Assembly: GCA_947385085.1 (NCBI GenBank)
Contig: CANDJN010000048.1
Location: forward strand, 1-12,618
Length of the DNA: 12,618 nucleotides
Source: an uncultured Erysipelotrichaceae bacterium
Lineage (GTDB): Bacteria; Bacillota_I; Bacilli_A; Erysipelotrichales; Erysipelotrichaceae
Direction of reading: 5' to 3'
The translations under genes and the position numbers were made by a program. The first letter of the stretch is position 1, and every line of letters starts with the position of its first letter. The notes beneath the pieces are model-generated. The model worked only from the letters and a program-made list of their open reading frames with translations, was not told the DNA's origin and searched no databases. Below, piece after piece: positions 1 through 4,377 of the stretch.

Positions 1-28
1 GAGATATGCGAAATTCTTTTAGGTTCAT
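1..28 (-). CDS. Start of a minus-strand gene cut by the left edge (possible HTH protein)
   Basis: An ATG at 28-26 opens a frame reading MNLKEFRIS before the window ends. An AAGGA ribosome binding site lies 9 bases upstream and overlaps the end of the preceding 68-aa gene, whose stop is 15 bases before this start. The peptide resembles the first residues of many Cro/CI-type helix-turn-helix proteins, but nine residues cannot prove this. By position it would be the second gene of the early operon that the repressor at 390 appears to control. Confidence 0.45.
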
Positions 29-43
29 GCGCGATGTTCCTTC

Positions 44-250
44 CTACGTTACTGCCGATGCGTTTTTAGAAAACAAGTTATCAGGTACAGAAATGCCCAA
101 TTCTTTTAACTTAGACATGATCTCTTTTCTTGCTTTCTCTTCACCATCAAGTTCACCCATTATGTAATGGACAAATTTATCCTTATCTGATTCACTCCAA
201 TTTTTAAAATCAGATAAAACGGATAAAGCGTGTCTTGATGTATCATTCAT
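44..250 (-). CDS. Small early protein of the element, unknown function (68 aa)
   Basis: I do not recognise this protein. I place the start at the ATG at 250-248, because AGGAGG lies 8 bases upstream; a GTG three codons earlier sits inside the ribosome binding site. The 68 residues are polar and mostly helical in appearance, with a charged middle (SESDKDKF, DGEEKARKE) and no visible helix-turn-helix, signal peptide or membrane segment. It is the first gene of the minus-strand unit divergent from the repressor, the place usually held by a Cro-like protein in phage lysogeny modules. Its promoter (282-310) contains the strongest operator candidate of the region, so it should be silent while the element is repressed. 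It could be an early regulator, an antirepressor-like partner or cargo. Confidence 0.75.
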   Translation of the reverse strand: MNDTSRHALSVLSDFKNWSESDKDKFVHYIMGELDGEEKARKEIMSKLKELGISVPDNLFSKNASAVT

Positions 251-266
251 AATTGACACCTCCTTT

Positions 267-282
267 GTTTGTTACACTAACA
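267..282. promoter_or_regulatory. Operator-like site 1, at the start of the early transcript
   Basis: TGTTA-CAC-TAACA at 270-282 is a perfect 5+5 inverted repeat that covers the predicted transcription start of the 68-aa gene. The left part, GTTTGTTA (267-274), recurs inverted in site 3. Its role as a repressor site is inferred from its position and its similarity to the neighbouring sites. Confidence 0.45.
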
Positions 283-310
283 TTATAATTAGTTTGACAA
301 ACTATGTCAA
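282..310 (-). promoter_or_regulatory. Consensus promoter of the early operon
   Basis: On the minus strand this is TTGACA (310-305), a 17-base spacer, then TATAAT (287-282): a perfect sigma-A promoter. It drives the 68-aa gene and probably the gene that runs off the left edge. Such a strong promoter must be actively repressed in the integrated state, and most of its spacer is filled by a palindrome (290-304). Confidence 0.88.
290..304. promoter_or_regulatory. Operator-like site 2, perfect palindrome in the promoter spacer
   Basis: TAGTTTG-A-CAAACTA is a perfect 7+1+7 palindrome lying wholly between the -35 and -10 boxes of the early promoter. A dimeric HTH repressor bound here would block RNA polymerase. 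The protein encoded at 390-767 is the obvious candidate. Confidence 0.7.
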
Positions 311-319
311 TACATTTTT

Positions 320-334
320 GTTTATTTAACAAAC
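320..334. promoter_or_regulatory. Operator-like site 3, upstream of the repressor promoter
   Basis: GTTTATT-T-AACAAAC is a 7+1+7 inverted repeat with one mismatch. It ends 8 bases before the -35 box of the repressor gene, where a bound activator could touch polymerase, and it is also upstream of the early promoter. Autoregulation is inferred only. Confidence 0.45.
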
Positions 335-342
335 TTTTTTTA

Positions 343-371
343 TTGCAATCATTTTTCTTTTGATTTATAAT
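343..371 (+). promoter_or_regulatory. Promoter of the repressor gene
   Basis: TTGCAA (343-348), a 17-base spacer and TATAAT (366-371) precede the ATG at 390. The transcript would have a leader of only about a dozen bases, containing the ribosome binding site TGAGGTGAT. The -35 box is weaker than that of the opposing early promoter. Confidence 0.7.
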
Positions 372-389
372 GTAATTGAGGTGATTTGA

Positions 390-767
390 ATGGACGATAC
401 TATCAATAATAGAATAAAATTGGTAAGAAAACATTTTGATTTAACAATGGATACTTTCGGCGATAAAATAGGCATAAAAAAATCATCAGTAAGCCTTATT
501 GAAAGTGGAAAAAATAATCCTTCAGAACAAACGCTAATGTTAATCTGTAAAGAGTTTGGCGTAGATTATCTTTGGCTGACAACTGGTAAAGGTGAAATGC
601 TACCACCTTCTGATGATGAAGTTATGGCGAAGTTTGATTCAATAATGTTCGGAGAAAAAGATACACATAAAATTATTTTAAAAACATTGCTTGATATGGA
701 TGAAGATACTTTGAATGCCTTAGATCGATTTATTGAAAAGTACATAGAAAATAAAAAAGCCGACTAA
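390..767 (+). CDS. CI-like HTH repressor, no cleavage domain (125 aa)
   Basis: This is the probable lysogeny repressor of the element. Residues about 8-62 form a Cro/CI (XRE) helix-turn-helix: the recognition region is GIKKSSVSLIESGKNNPS, followed by the LWLTTGKGEML stretch common in Firmicutes phage repressors. Residues about 75-125 are acidic and helical (DMDEDTLNALDRFIEKYIE) and probably mediate dimerisation. There is no S24/LexA-type peptidase domain, so RecA-stimulated self-cleavage is not expected; loss of repression would need another route such as an antirepressor or an ImmA/IrrE-type protease, none of which is visible here. The start is supported by GAGGTG 6-7 bases upstream and a good promoter. 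Its likely targets are the palindromes between it and the divergent operon. Confidence 0.92.
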   Translation: MDDTINNRIKLVRKHFDLTMDTFGDKIGIKKSSVSLIESGKNNPSEQTLMLICKEFGVDYLWLTTGKGEMLPPSDDEVMAKFDSIMFGEKDTHKIILKTLLDMDEDTLNALDRFIEKYIENKKAD

Positions 768-783
768 ATATCGACTTTTTTAT
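753..783 (+). terminator. Terminator after the repressor gene
   Basis: AAAAAG and CGA pair with TCG and CTTTTT around a short AT loop, with one C/A mismatch in the stem, and the right arm supplies the T run. The hairpin overlaps the stop codon and also the 3' end of the convergent 41-aa ORF, so it could end transcription from both sides. Confidence 0.5.
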
Positions 784-889
784 TTCGGAATAGATAAAAG
801 GCTAAATTATATATGCGTTTCAGCGAATATTCATCGTGGATGCACATAACCATGGCGCAGATGGCTTTTACTATATCTTCTCTTTTCAT
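764..889 (-). CDS. Small phage-type protein, unknown (41 aa)
   Basis: A 41-codon frame starts at the ATG at 889-887, with GGGAG 4-5 bases upstream, and ends with TAG at 766-764. The protein begins MKREDIVKAICAMVM and continues with a helical stretch (HDEYSLKRIYNLAFYLFRNKK). The pattern, a start of the MK+EDI type followed by a D/E-x-x-L-x-R-I-Y-x-L helix, recalls short helical proteins I associate with the regulatory regions of Firmicutes prophages; this is family resemblance from memory, not a search result. It lies downstream of the 66-aa HTH gene on the same strand and may be cotranscribed with it. Its last codons overlap the stop codon of the convergent repressor gene by two bases. Confidence 0.6.
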   Translation of the reverse strand: MKREDIVKAICAMVMCIHDEYSLKRIYNLAFYLFRNKKVDI

Positions 890-961
890 GTATCTCCCTG
901 TCTTCCTTTCTTTGAGGTAATTATACGGCAGCGCGATTATAAATCAATACTTTCGGGTACG

Positions 962-981
962 ATTTCCGGATATCCGGAAAT
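962..981. repeat. Perfect 20-base palindrome
   Basis: ATTTCCGG-ATAT-CCGGAAAT is a perfect palindrome directly after the stop codon of the 66-aa HTH gene and upstream of the 41-aa ORF. It has no clear T run on either side, which makes a standard terminator unlikely. It could be a dimer binding site or an RNA hairpin between two genes of one transcript. Confidence 0.6.
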
Positions 982-1182
982 TTATTTGTATTTTGAATCA
1001 TATAGGTCTGACATTCTAACCCCTAAAGCCTTTGAAATTGTTTCAAGCTGATTTAATGTAGGGCAGGTTTTACTATTTTCAATATCATTAAGTGTTGTTT
1101 TGCTGATCCCTGTCAATTTAGCCAAATCTTCCAATGTCATTTTACGTTCTTTTCGGGCTTGCCATGTTTTTATTATAATCAT
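982..1182 (-). CDS. Small HTH transcriptional regulator (66 aa)
   Basis: The protein is almost nothing but a Cro/CI-type helix-turn-helix. After MIIIKTWQARKERKM, helices 2 and 3 read LEDLAKLTGISKTTLNDIENSK, followed by PTLNQLETISKALGVRMSDLY; the last residues are SKYK. Such single-domain proteins bind DNA as dimers and act as Cro-like or accessory regulators. The start has AGGAG 10 bases upstream. It is transcribed away from the membrane-protein gene at 1394, and the 211-base gap between them is AT-rich with short inverted repeats, so it may regulate itself and that neighbour. Its partner could equally be the divergent early promoter at 282-310. Confidence 0.9.
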   Translation of the reverse strand: MIIIKTWQARKERKMTLEDLAKLTGISKTTLNDIENSKTCPTLNQLETISKALGVRMSDLYDSKYK

Positions 1183-1393
1183 TCAATTCTACTCCTATTG
1201 CGGTCCCCTTAAAATGTAAGAATAAAATGTACCTATTAAATATATTACAAGTAACTTTTTTAAAAATCTACTGGTAAATATTGGTAATTAATAATACATT
1301 ATGCTATAGTATCAATACACTAGTGCTAATCTAGTTAATACATATTCGTCCTAATATAACGTTTATGTAGAGTATTAAGAGGAGGAGAAAAGA
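1183..1393. other. Divergent intergenic region between the 66-aa HTH gene and the membrane-protein gene
   Basis: This AT-rich stretch has no coding frame that I can support. It holds a perfect CACTAGTG palindrome (1318-1325), which overlaps a second inverted repeat ACTAG-7-CTAGT (1319-1335). A weak plus-strand promoter candidate follows: TAGTTA (1332-1337), 17 bases, TATAAC (1355-1360). A palindrome touching the -35 box suggests repression, possibly by the 66-aa HTH protein. Confidence 0.4.
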
Positions 1394-1753
1394 ATGAAAA
1401 CTTGGAAATTAGTGGCTGGTATTCTATCTATTGTGTTGTGTTTATTGGTAATGTTGCAGTCGTGTGCAGCTGGAGCAGTAAACGCTATTGAAGAAAACGG
1501 ACAAGTAAGTGGCAGTGCTGGCTTAATTGTTGCCATTATGATGCTGTCAGGAGGAATTACATCGATCGCTACTCGCAGTAGTGACAAAAAGGGCGGCGAC
1601 ATTGCTCTTATAGTGCTGTTTGGGATCGCTGTTGTATTTGGTTACTTGTTAGCTGGAAATTATAGCGACTTGTATATTTGGGCTACTTGGTGTTTAGTTA
1701 ACTCGGTATTAGCAGTAGTTTCCTTAAGAAGAAAAAAAGAAAGAGATTATTAA
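1394..1753 (+). CDS. Small multi-pass membrane protein, unknown (119 aa)
   Basis: The protein has four probable membrane segments, at about residues 6-24, 43-59, 70-88 and 93-111. The loop after the first (NAIEENGQVSGSAG) is acidic, there is a basic loop RSSDKKGG between segments 2 and 3, and the C-terminus is positively charged (RRKKERDY). LQSC at 21-24 looks like a lipobox, but the further membrane segments make a simple lipoprotein less likely. AGGAGGAG lies 6 bases before the ATG and a good terminator follows. Similar small membrane proteins are, to my recollection, common next to integrases of Firmicutes elements; function is unknown to me. A role for the host or in superinfection exclusion is a guess. 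The gene is oriented opposite to the integrase, as expected for a gene expressed from the integrated element. Confidence 0.85.
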   Translation: MKTWKLVAGILSIVLCLLVMLQSCAAGAVNAIEENGQVSGSAGLIVAIMMLSGGITSIATRSSDKKGGDIALIVLFGIAVVFGYLLAGNYSDLYIWATWCLVNSVLAVVSLRRKKERDY

Positions 1754-1783
1754 AAGCAAAAGTAAAAAGTCATGAAGCTATTG

Positions 1784-1816
1784 GTGTCCTGACAATCTTG
1801 GCAGGGCACATTTTTT
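1784..1816 (+). terminator. Terminator of the membrane-protein gene
   Basis: GTGTCCTG (1784-1791) pairs with CAGGGCAC (1802-1809) over 8 base pairs including one T-G pair, with a 10-base loop, followed by ATTTTTT. It lies about 30 bases after the stop codon. Confidence 0.8.
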
Positions 1817-1854
1817 ATATAAAGGGGATCAATAAAGAGACCAGCCCCGCAATC

Positions 1855-1883
1855 TTGACGCACAATGAAAATTAGTATAAAAT
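1855..1883 (+). promoter_or_regulatory. Promoter of a possible small RNA
   Basis: TTGACG (1855-1860), a 17-base spacer and TAAAAT (1878-1883) give five of six matches in each box. Transcription would start near 1890, right at the first hairpin unit. No convincing gene follows on this strand, which points to a noncoding product. Confidence 0.55.
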
Positions 1884-1894
1884 AACAGTACGCA

Positions 1895-2035
1895 GGCAAT
1901 GATGTAATGTTGTTGTCACTAGTCATTAGCGCTGACAACGGATTTATCTGGATGTCATTGCTCTTTATCTTGGTAACAGAATAGAAAACTGGGTACCATT
2001 GATCTTTGATCTTGGCAACGGTTTAACCGGGTGTC
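1895..2035 (+). repeat. Four imperfect tandem hairpin units, period 38-42 bases
   Basis: The units are 1895-1917, 1934-1956, 1972-1997 and 2014-2035. Each has a 4-bp outer stem: GGCA/TGTC, GACA/TGTC, GGTA/TACC and GGCA/TGTC. Units 2-4 also share a single A on the left facing two purines (GA, GG, GG) on the right, then an inner stem that opens with a C-G pair (CGGAT/ATCTG, CAG/CTG, CGGT/ACCG). The linkers are 15-16 bases; those after units 2 and 3 are near-identical (ATTGCTCTTTATCTT, ATTGATCTTTGATCTT). Unit 1 keeps only the outer stem. An alternative 7-bp pairing, GTTGTCA (1912-1918) with TGACAAC (1933-1939), joins units 1 and 2. Confidence 0.65.
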
Positions 2036-2097
2036 ACTGAGGGCTTGTCATTTATGGCTAGCCCCATTTTATTTAATTCCGTGAAATTTCACAGAAT

Positions 2098-2128
2098 AAA
2101 AAAACTCCCCGGTACACCAATACCGAGG
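2098..2128 (-). terminator. Terminator of the integrase gene
   Basis: On the minus strand CCTCGGTA pairs with TACCGGGG (8 bp, one T-G pair) around a 6-base loop, followed by AG and a run of seven T. The wobble pair only works on the minus strand, which supports this orientation. It lies about 20 bases after the integrase stop. Confidence 0.8.
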
Positions 2129-2129
2129 T

Positions 2130-2156
2130 AAAGAATCCGAAAGGATTCTTTTATAT
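2130..2156 (+). terminator. Terminator-like hairpin for plus-strand transcription
   Basis: AAAGAATCC (2130-2138), a GAAA loop and GGATTCTTT (2143-2151) form a 9-bp stem followed on the plus strand by TATATTT. It overlaps the integrase stop codon. It would end the proposed small RNA and protect the integrase gene from opposing transcription. Confidence 0.55.
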
Positions 2157-3476
2157 TTGCTTGTCAATAATATCAATCAATTCATCCTCTGTTTCTTGAA
2201 ATAGATGCGCATAGGTTTTTAATAGTTGATCCACGGTATCTCCGAGCCTGTCTGCGATGGCTTTTATGTTTGCCCCATTACTTATATTGTTTATGAGTAA
2301 AGTTGCATGAGAGTGGCGTAAACCGTGGATAGGAATGTCTGCTAAAGGCAGTCTGACATAATATAGATTTTCTGCTTTGGGATCCTCTGCTAACTGCGTG
2401 ATGACTACATCTTTGAAATATCGATATGAAGTTTTCGATCCGCCTGGCTTGGCCTTGATCTCACCATTTTTCACTCGCACCATATCCCCAATATGAAAAT
2501 CATCATAATCGCATTTTTCTGCATGAATCAAATTATCCGCAGACACCCATCCGCTGGCATAATTCTTATATTTCTTGAAATGCCTGTCTAAATTTGCCTT
2601 AGGCATGGGTTTGTCTAATGAACCAAACACAAAGCAGTCGTCTTTAAAACCATATAACTTACTTCTTTGATTATACCAATACTTCATAATTTTGGTTAGA
2701 TCATCATCCATTCGTTTCGTTCGATTTGAATTAGGCGTTTTGGGAGGTGTAATCAAAAACGGAATTCCTCTTATTTGTTGGCTGCATGTTTTATTGATGT
2801 GAAACGTTTTTTTCTCAAAATCTATATCGTTCCAAGTAAGTGCCAACATCTCGCCTTTTCTGCATCCTGTACGATATAAAAAATTAAATACCGTATAATC
2901 TTGTAAGTCATCCACATTTTCTATAAAAACATTAAACTCATGAGGTGTCCAAAATTTTAATGAATCATCCTTAACTACATCTGGCCGTTTAATACTCTTT
3001 ATCTCGTCCATGGGATTGCTATCTATAATCCGATTGGCTAAAGCATACTTAAACACTTTTCTAATCGCTACATATACTTTATTTATGTAATTTAATGAAT
3101 ATTCCTTATCGTTCATGTCATCAAGTATTCGTTGGATGGTATCAGTTGTGATTAAGCCAATCTTCATATTATCGAGCAGCACTGCTCTTTTTAATGCAAC
3201 CATATCAGTATTGATGGTTGAACTCTTTTTCTGTCCTTTCTGATCCTTAAAAGAAAGCTCCCGGACTTCCGCGAAAGTCATATCAGGCTTTGCTTTAAGA
3301 TTGGCTTTCTTACTTAATTCTTTTCTAAGCAGCTTATCAGCATCGGTTGCCTCTTTTTTACTTTTAAACTGATATTCTACCGATGATCGCTCATAATCAA
3401 TCCATTCCCCATATTCATTTTTATACTTTCCCTTTAATGTAAAATAGCGCCCCTTGTTATGATATACAACAGCCAT
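2151..3476 (-). CDS. int: Tyrosine recombinase (integrase) with an insertion in its catalytic domain (441 aa)
   Basis: This is the site-specific recombinase of the element. Residues about 1-60 form a probable arm-binding domain (KGRYFTLKGKY onward) and 66-165 the SAM-like core-binding domain. The catalytic domain begins near 172. Visible active-site residues are Arg206 (TGCRKGE), Lys246 (PPKT), His384 and Arg387 (HGLRHSHA) and nucleophile Tyr422 (TYAHL). The usual LGH box reads LGD (Asp413). About 73 residues (308-381) are inserted between the Lys and His-x-x-Arg boxes, where relatives have a short link; they contain GWVSADNL and IGDMVRVKNG and resemble an SH3-like barrel. I chose the ATG at 3476, with AGGAGG 8 bases upstream, over the GTG at 3485, which lies within the ribosome binding site. 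The gene lies beside tRNA-Gly, its likely target, and reads into the element. Confidence 0.95.
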   Translation of the reverse strand: MAVVYHNKGRYFTLKGKYKNEYGEWIDYERSSVEYQFKSKKEATDADKLLRKELSKKANLKAKPDMTFAEVRELSFKDQKGQKKSSTINTDMVALKRAVLLDNMKIGLITTDTIQRILDDMNDKEYSLNYINKVYVAIRKVFKYALANRIIDSNPMDEIKSIKRPDVVKDDSLKFWTPHEFNVFIENVDDLQDYTVFNFLYRTGCRKGEMLALTWNDIDFEKKTFHINKTCSQQIRGIPFLITPPKTPNSNRTKRMDDDLTKIMKYWYNQRSKLYGFKDDCFVFGSLDKPMPKANLDRHFKKYKNYASGWVSADNLIHAEKCDYDDFHIGDMVRVKNGEIKAKPGGSKTSYRYFKDVVITQLAEDPKAENLYYVRLPLADIPIHGLRHSHATLLINNISNGANIKAIADRLGDTVDQLLKTYAHLFQETEDELIDIIDKQI

Positions 3477-3499
3477 ATCTAACACCTCCTATATTTTAA

Positions 3500-3528
3500 A
3501 TTATAAAGGCACTAAAAACATAAATCAA
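3500..3528 (-). promoter_or_regulatory. Promoter of the integrase gene
   Basis: On the minus strand TTGATT (3528-3523), a 17-base spacer and TATAAT (3505-3500) lie shortly before the ribosome binding site. The promoter lies inside the element, about 80 bases from the tRNA end, so it stays linked to the gene after excision. Confidence 0.65.
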
Positions 3529-3535
3529 CAACAAC

Positions 3536-3558
3536 TTTTCGGGTTTTTTTCGGGGTTT
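3536..3558. repeat. Tandem direct repeat near the attachment end
   Basis: TTTTCGGGTTT (3536-3546) is followed directly by TTTTCGGGGTTT (3547-3558). Short direct repeats at this distance (50-75 bases) from a recombination core are typical of integrase arm-type sites. The role is inferred. Confidence 0.45.
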
Positions 3559-3573
3559 CATATTTGAAAACAT

Positions 3574-3597
3574 TAAAAAAGCCTTTAAATAAAGGCT
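3574..3597 (-). terminator. Terminator of the tRNA operon
   Basis: On the minus strand AGCCTTT pairs with AAAGGCT around a 4-base loop, followed by a run of T. It starts a dozen bases after the tRNA-Gly CCA end and separates the tRNA operon from the integrase gene on the same strand. If the attachment core is the tRNA 3' end, this terminator was brought by the element. Confidence 0.75.
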
Positions 3598-3608
3598 CAA
3601 ATTGCATT

Positions 3609-3640
3609 TGGAGCGAGTGATGAGAATCGAACTCACGTAG
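3609..3640. other. Probable attachment site at the 3' end of tRNA-Gly
   Basis: An integrase gene starts less than 150 bases from the 3' end of tRNA-Gly, and the foreign-looking genes lie on that side only. Tyrosine integrases commonly use tRNA 3' halves, so the core is probably within the T-arm and acceptor end. I found no second copy of this sequence to the left, so the other end should be outside the window. The exact core cannot be set from one end. Confidence 0.4.
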
Positions 3641-3682
3641 TCAGCTTGGAAGGCTGAAGTTCTACCATTGAACTACACTCGC
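3609..3682 (-). tRNA. tRNA-Gly (anticodon TCC)
   Basis: The acceptor stem is GCGAGTG/CACTCGC, the anticodon loop CTTCCAA sits in a TCAGC/GCTGA stem, the T-arm reads GTTCGATTC, and discriminator T and CCA are encoded. It is the last gene of the tRNA operon and the presumed integration target. Confidence 0.97.
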
Positions 3683-3689
3683 ATATTTT

Positions 3690-3765
3690 TGGTGACCCGT
3701 TGGCGATTCGAACGCCAGACCCTTTGATTAAAAGTCAAATGCTCTACCAACTGAGCTAACGGGTC
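3690..3765 (-). tRNA. tRNA-Lys (anticodon TTT)
   Basis: The acceptor stem is GACCCGT/ACGGGTC with encoded ACCA. The D-arm reads TAGCTCAGTTGGTAGAGC and the anticodon loop CTTTTAA lies in a TTTGA/TCAAA stem. Only 7 bases separate it from tRNA-Gly. Confidence 0.97.
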
Positions 3766-3781
3766 AGTTGATGAAAAAAAT

Positions 3782-3857
3782 TGGCTGGGGTAACTGGATT
3801 CGAACCAGTGAAATGCCAGAGTCAAAGTCTGGTGCCTTACCACTTGGCTATACCCCA
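3782..3857 (-). tRNA. tRNA-Gln (anticodon TTG)
   Basis: The acceptor stem is TGGGGTA/TACCCCA with discriminator G and encoded CCA. The anticodon loop TTTTGAC-type (ACTTTGACT) gives TTG in a CCAGA/TCTGG stem, and the first base pair U-A is usual for tRNA-Gln. Confidence 0.96.
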
Positions 3858-3875
3858 ATTTCACAAATGATAAGA

Positions 3876-3959
3876 TGGTGGAGGGAGACAGATTCGAACT
3901 GCCGAACCCGAAGGAGATGAGTTACAGTCATCCGCGTTTAGCCTCTTCGCTATCCCTCC
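3876..3959 (-). tRNA. tRNA-Tyr (anticodon GTA)
   Basis: The acceptor stem is GGAGGGA/TCCCTCC with encoded ACCA. The anticodon loop CTGTAAC lies in a GATGA/TCATC stem, and a long variable arm (class II tRNA) follows, as expected for bacterial tRNA-Tyr. Confidence 0.96.
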
Positions 3960-3977
3960 ACATATGCAAATCAACGA

Positions 3978-4053
<76 letters not shown>

Positions 4054-4061
4054 ATAAAAAA

Positions 4062-4137
4062 TGGTGGAGGTTGAGGGACTCGAACCCCCGACCCTCTGCT
4101 TGTAAGGCAGACGCTCTCCCAACTGAGCTAAACCTCC
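4062..4137 (-). tRNA. tRNA-Val (anticodon TAC)
   Basis: The acceptor stem is GGAGGTT/AACCTCC with encoded ACCA. The anticodon loop CTTACAA lies in a TCTGC/GCAGA stem. It is the first gene of the six-tRNA operon; the leader of about 55 bases starts at the promoter at 4198-4226. Confidence 0.97.
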
Positions 4138-4197
4138 ATCTTGGCCGATATGCGTTTCATCCTAATTCAGGGTACTTCCCATCCTTGGCGCTTTATT

Positions 4198-4226
4198 ATG
4201 ATAACATTTCAGCCATTATCTGTCAA
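4198..4226 (-). promoter_or_regulatory. Promoter of the tRNA operon
   Basis: On the minus strand TTGACA (4226-4221), a 17-base spacer and TATCAT (4203-4198) precede tRNA-Val. One strong promoter for the whole cluster fits the short spacers between the genes and the single terminator at its end. Confidence 0.8.
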
Positions 4227-4377
4227 CGTTTTTTTTATCTTTTTTGTGATTTTATGAGATGACGCTTATAAAGAAAGCATCTTCCGCAAAAGACCTTTCT
4301 ACGCATTTGGACCATAGCTTGAAAGGGACATTCCATAACACTTATATATCTACTTCCATTTTAATCACAACAGAAAC

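Larger units (their letters stand above)
1890..2156 (+). ncRNA. Candidate structured small RNA with tandem hairpins
   Basis: This noncoding stretch lies between the membrane-protein gene and the convergent integrase gene. It starts at a plausible sigma-A promoter, carries four tandem hairpin units (1895-2035), then a GGGCT/AGCCC hairpin (2041-2064), an inverted repeat centred on GTGAAATTTCAC (2081-2092), and ends at a 9-bp hairpin with a GAAA loop followed by a T-rich run. The T-G pairs in the units are G-U pairs only if the plus strand is transcribed; on the other strand they would be mismatches. It would overlap the integrase message by a few bases at its 3' end. The opposing view is that these are DNA-level protein binding sites of the element. 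Confidence 0.45.

Noticed and set aside
1895..2035. CRISPR array
   Set aside because: The units are imperfect, only 22-26 bases with conserved linkers in place of unique spacers, and no cas gene is present.
1..2150. Second copy of the tRNA-Gly 3' end (other attachment site)
   Set aside because: Reading both strands by eye I found no repeat of the tRNA-Gly acceptor and T-arm sequence, so the far end should be outside the window.
4262..4377. Terminator for the dCMP deaminase gene near 4262-4285
   Set aside because: A 7-bp stem with one wobble pair is possible on the minus strand, but no T run follows, so I do not call it.
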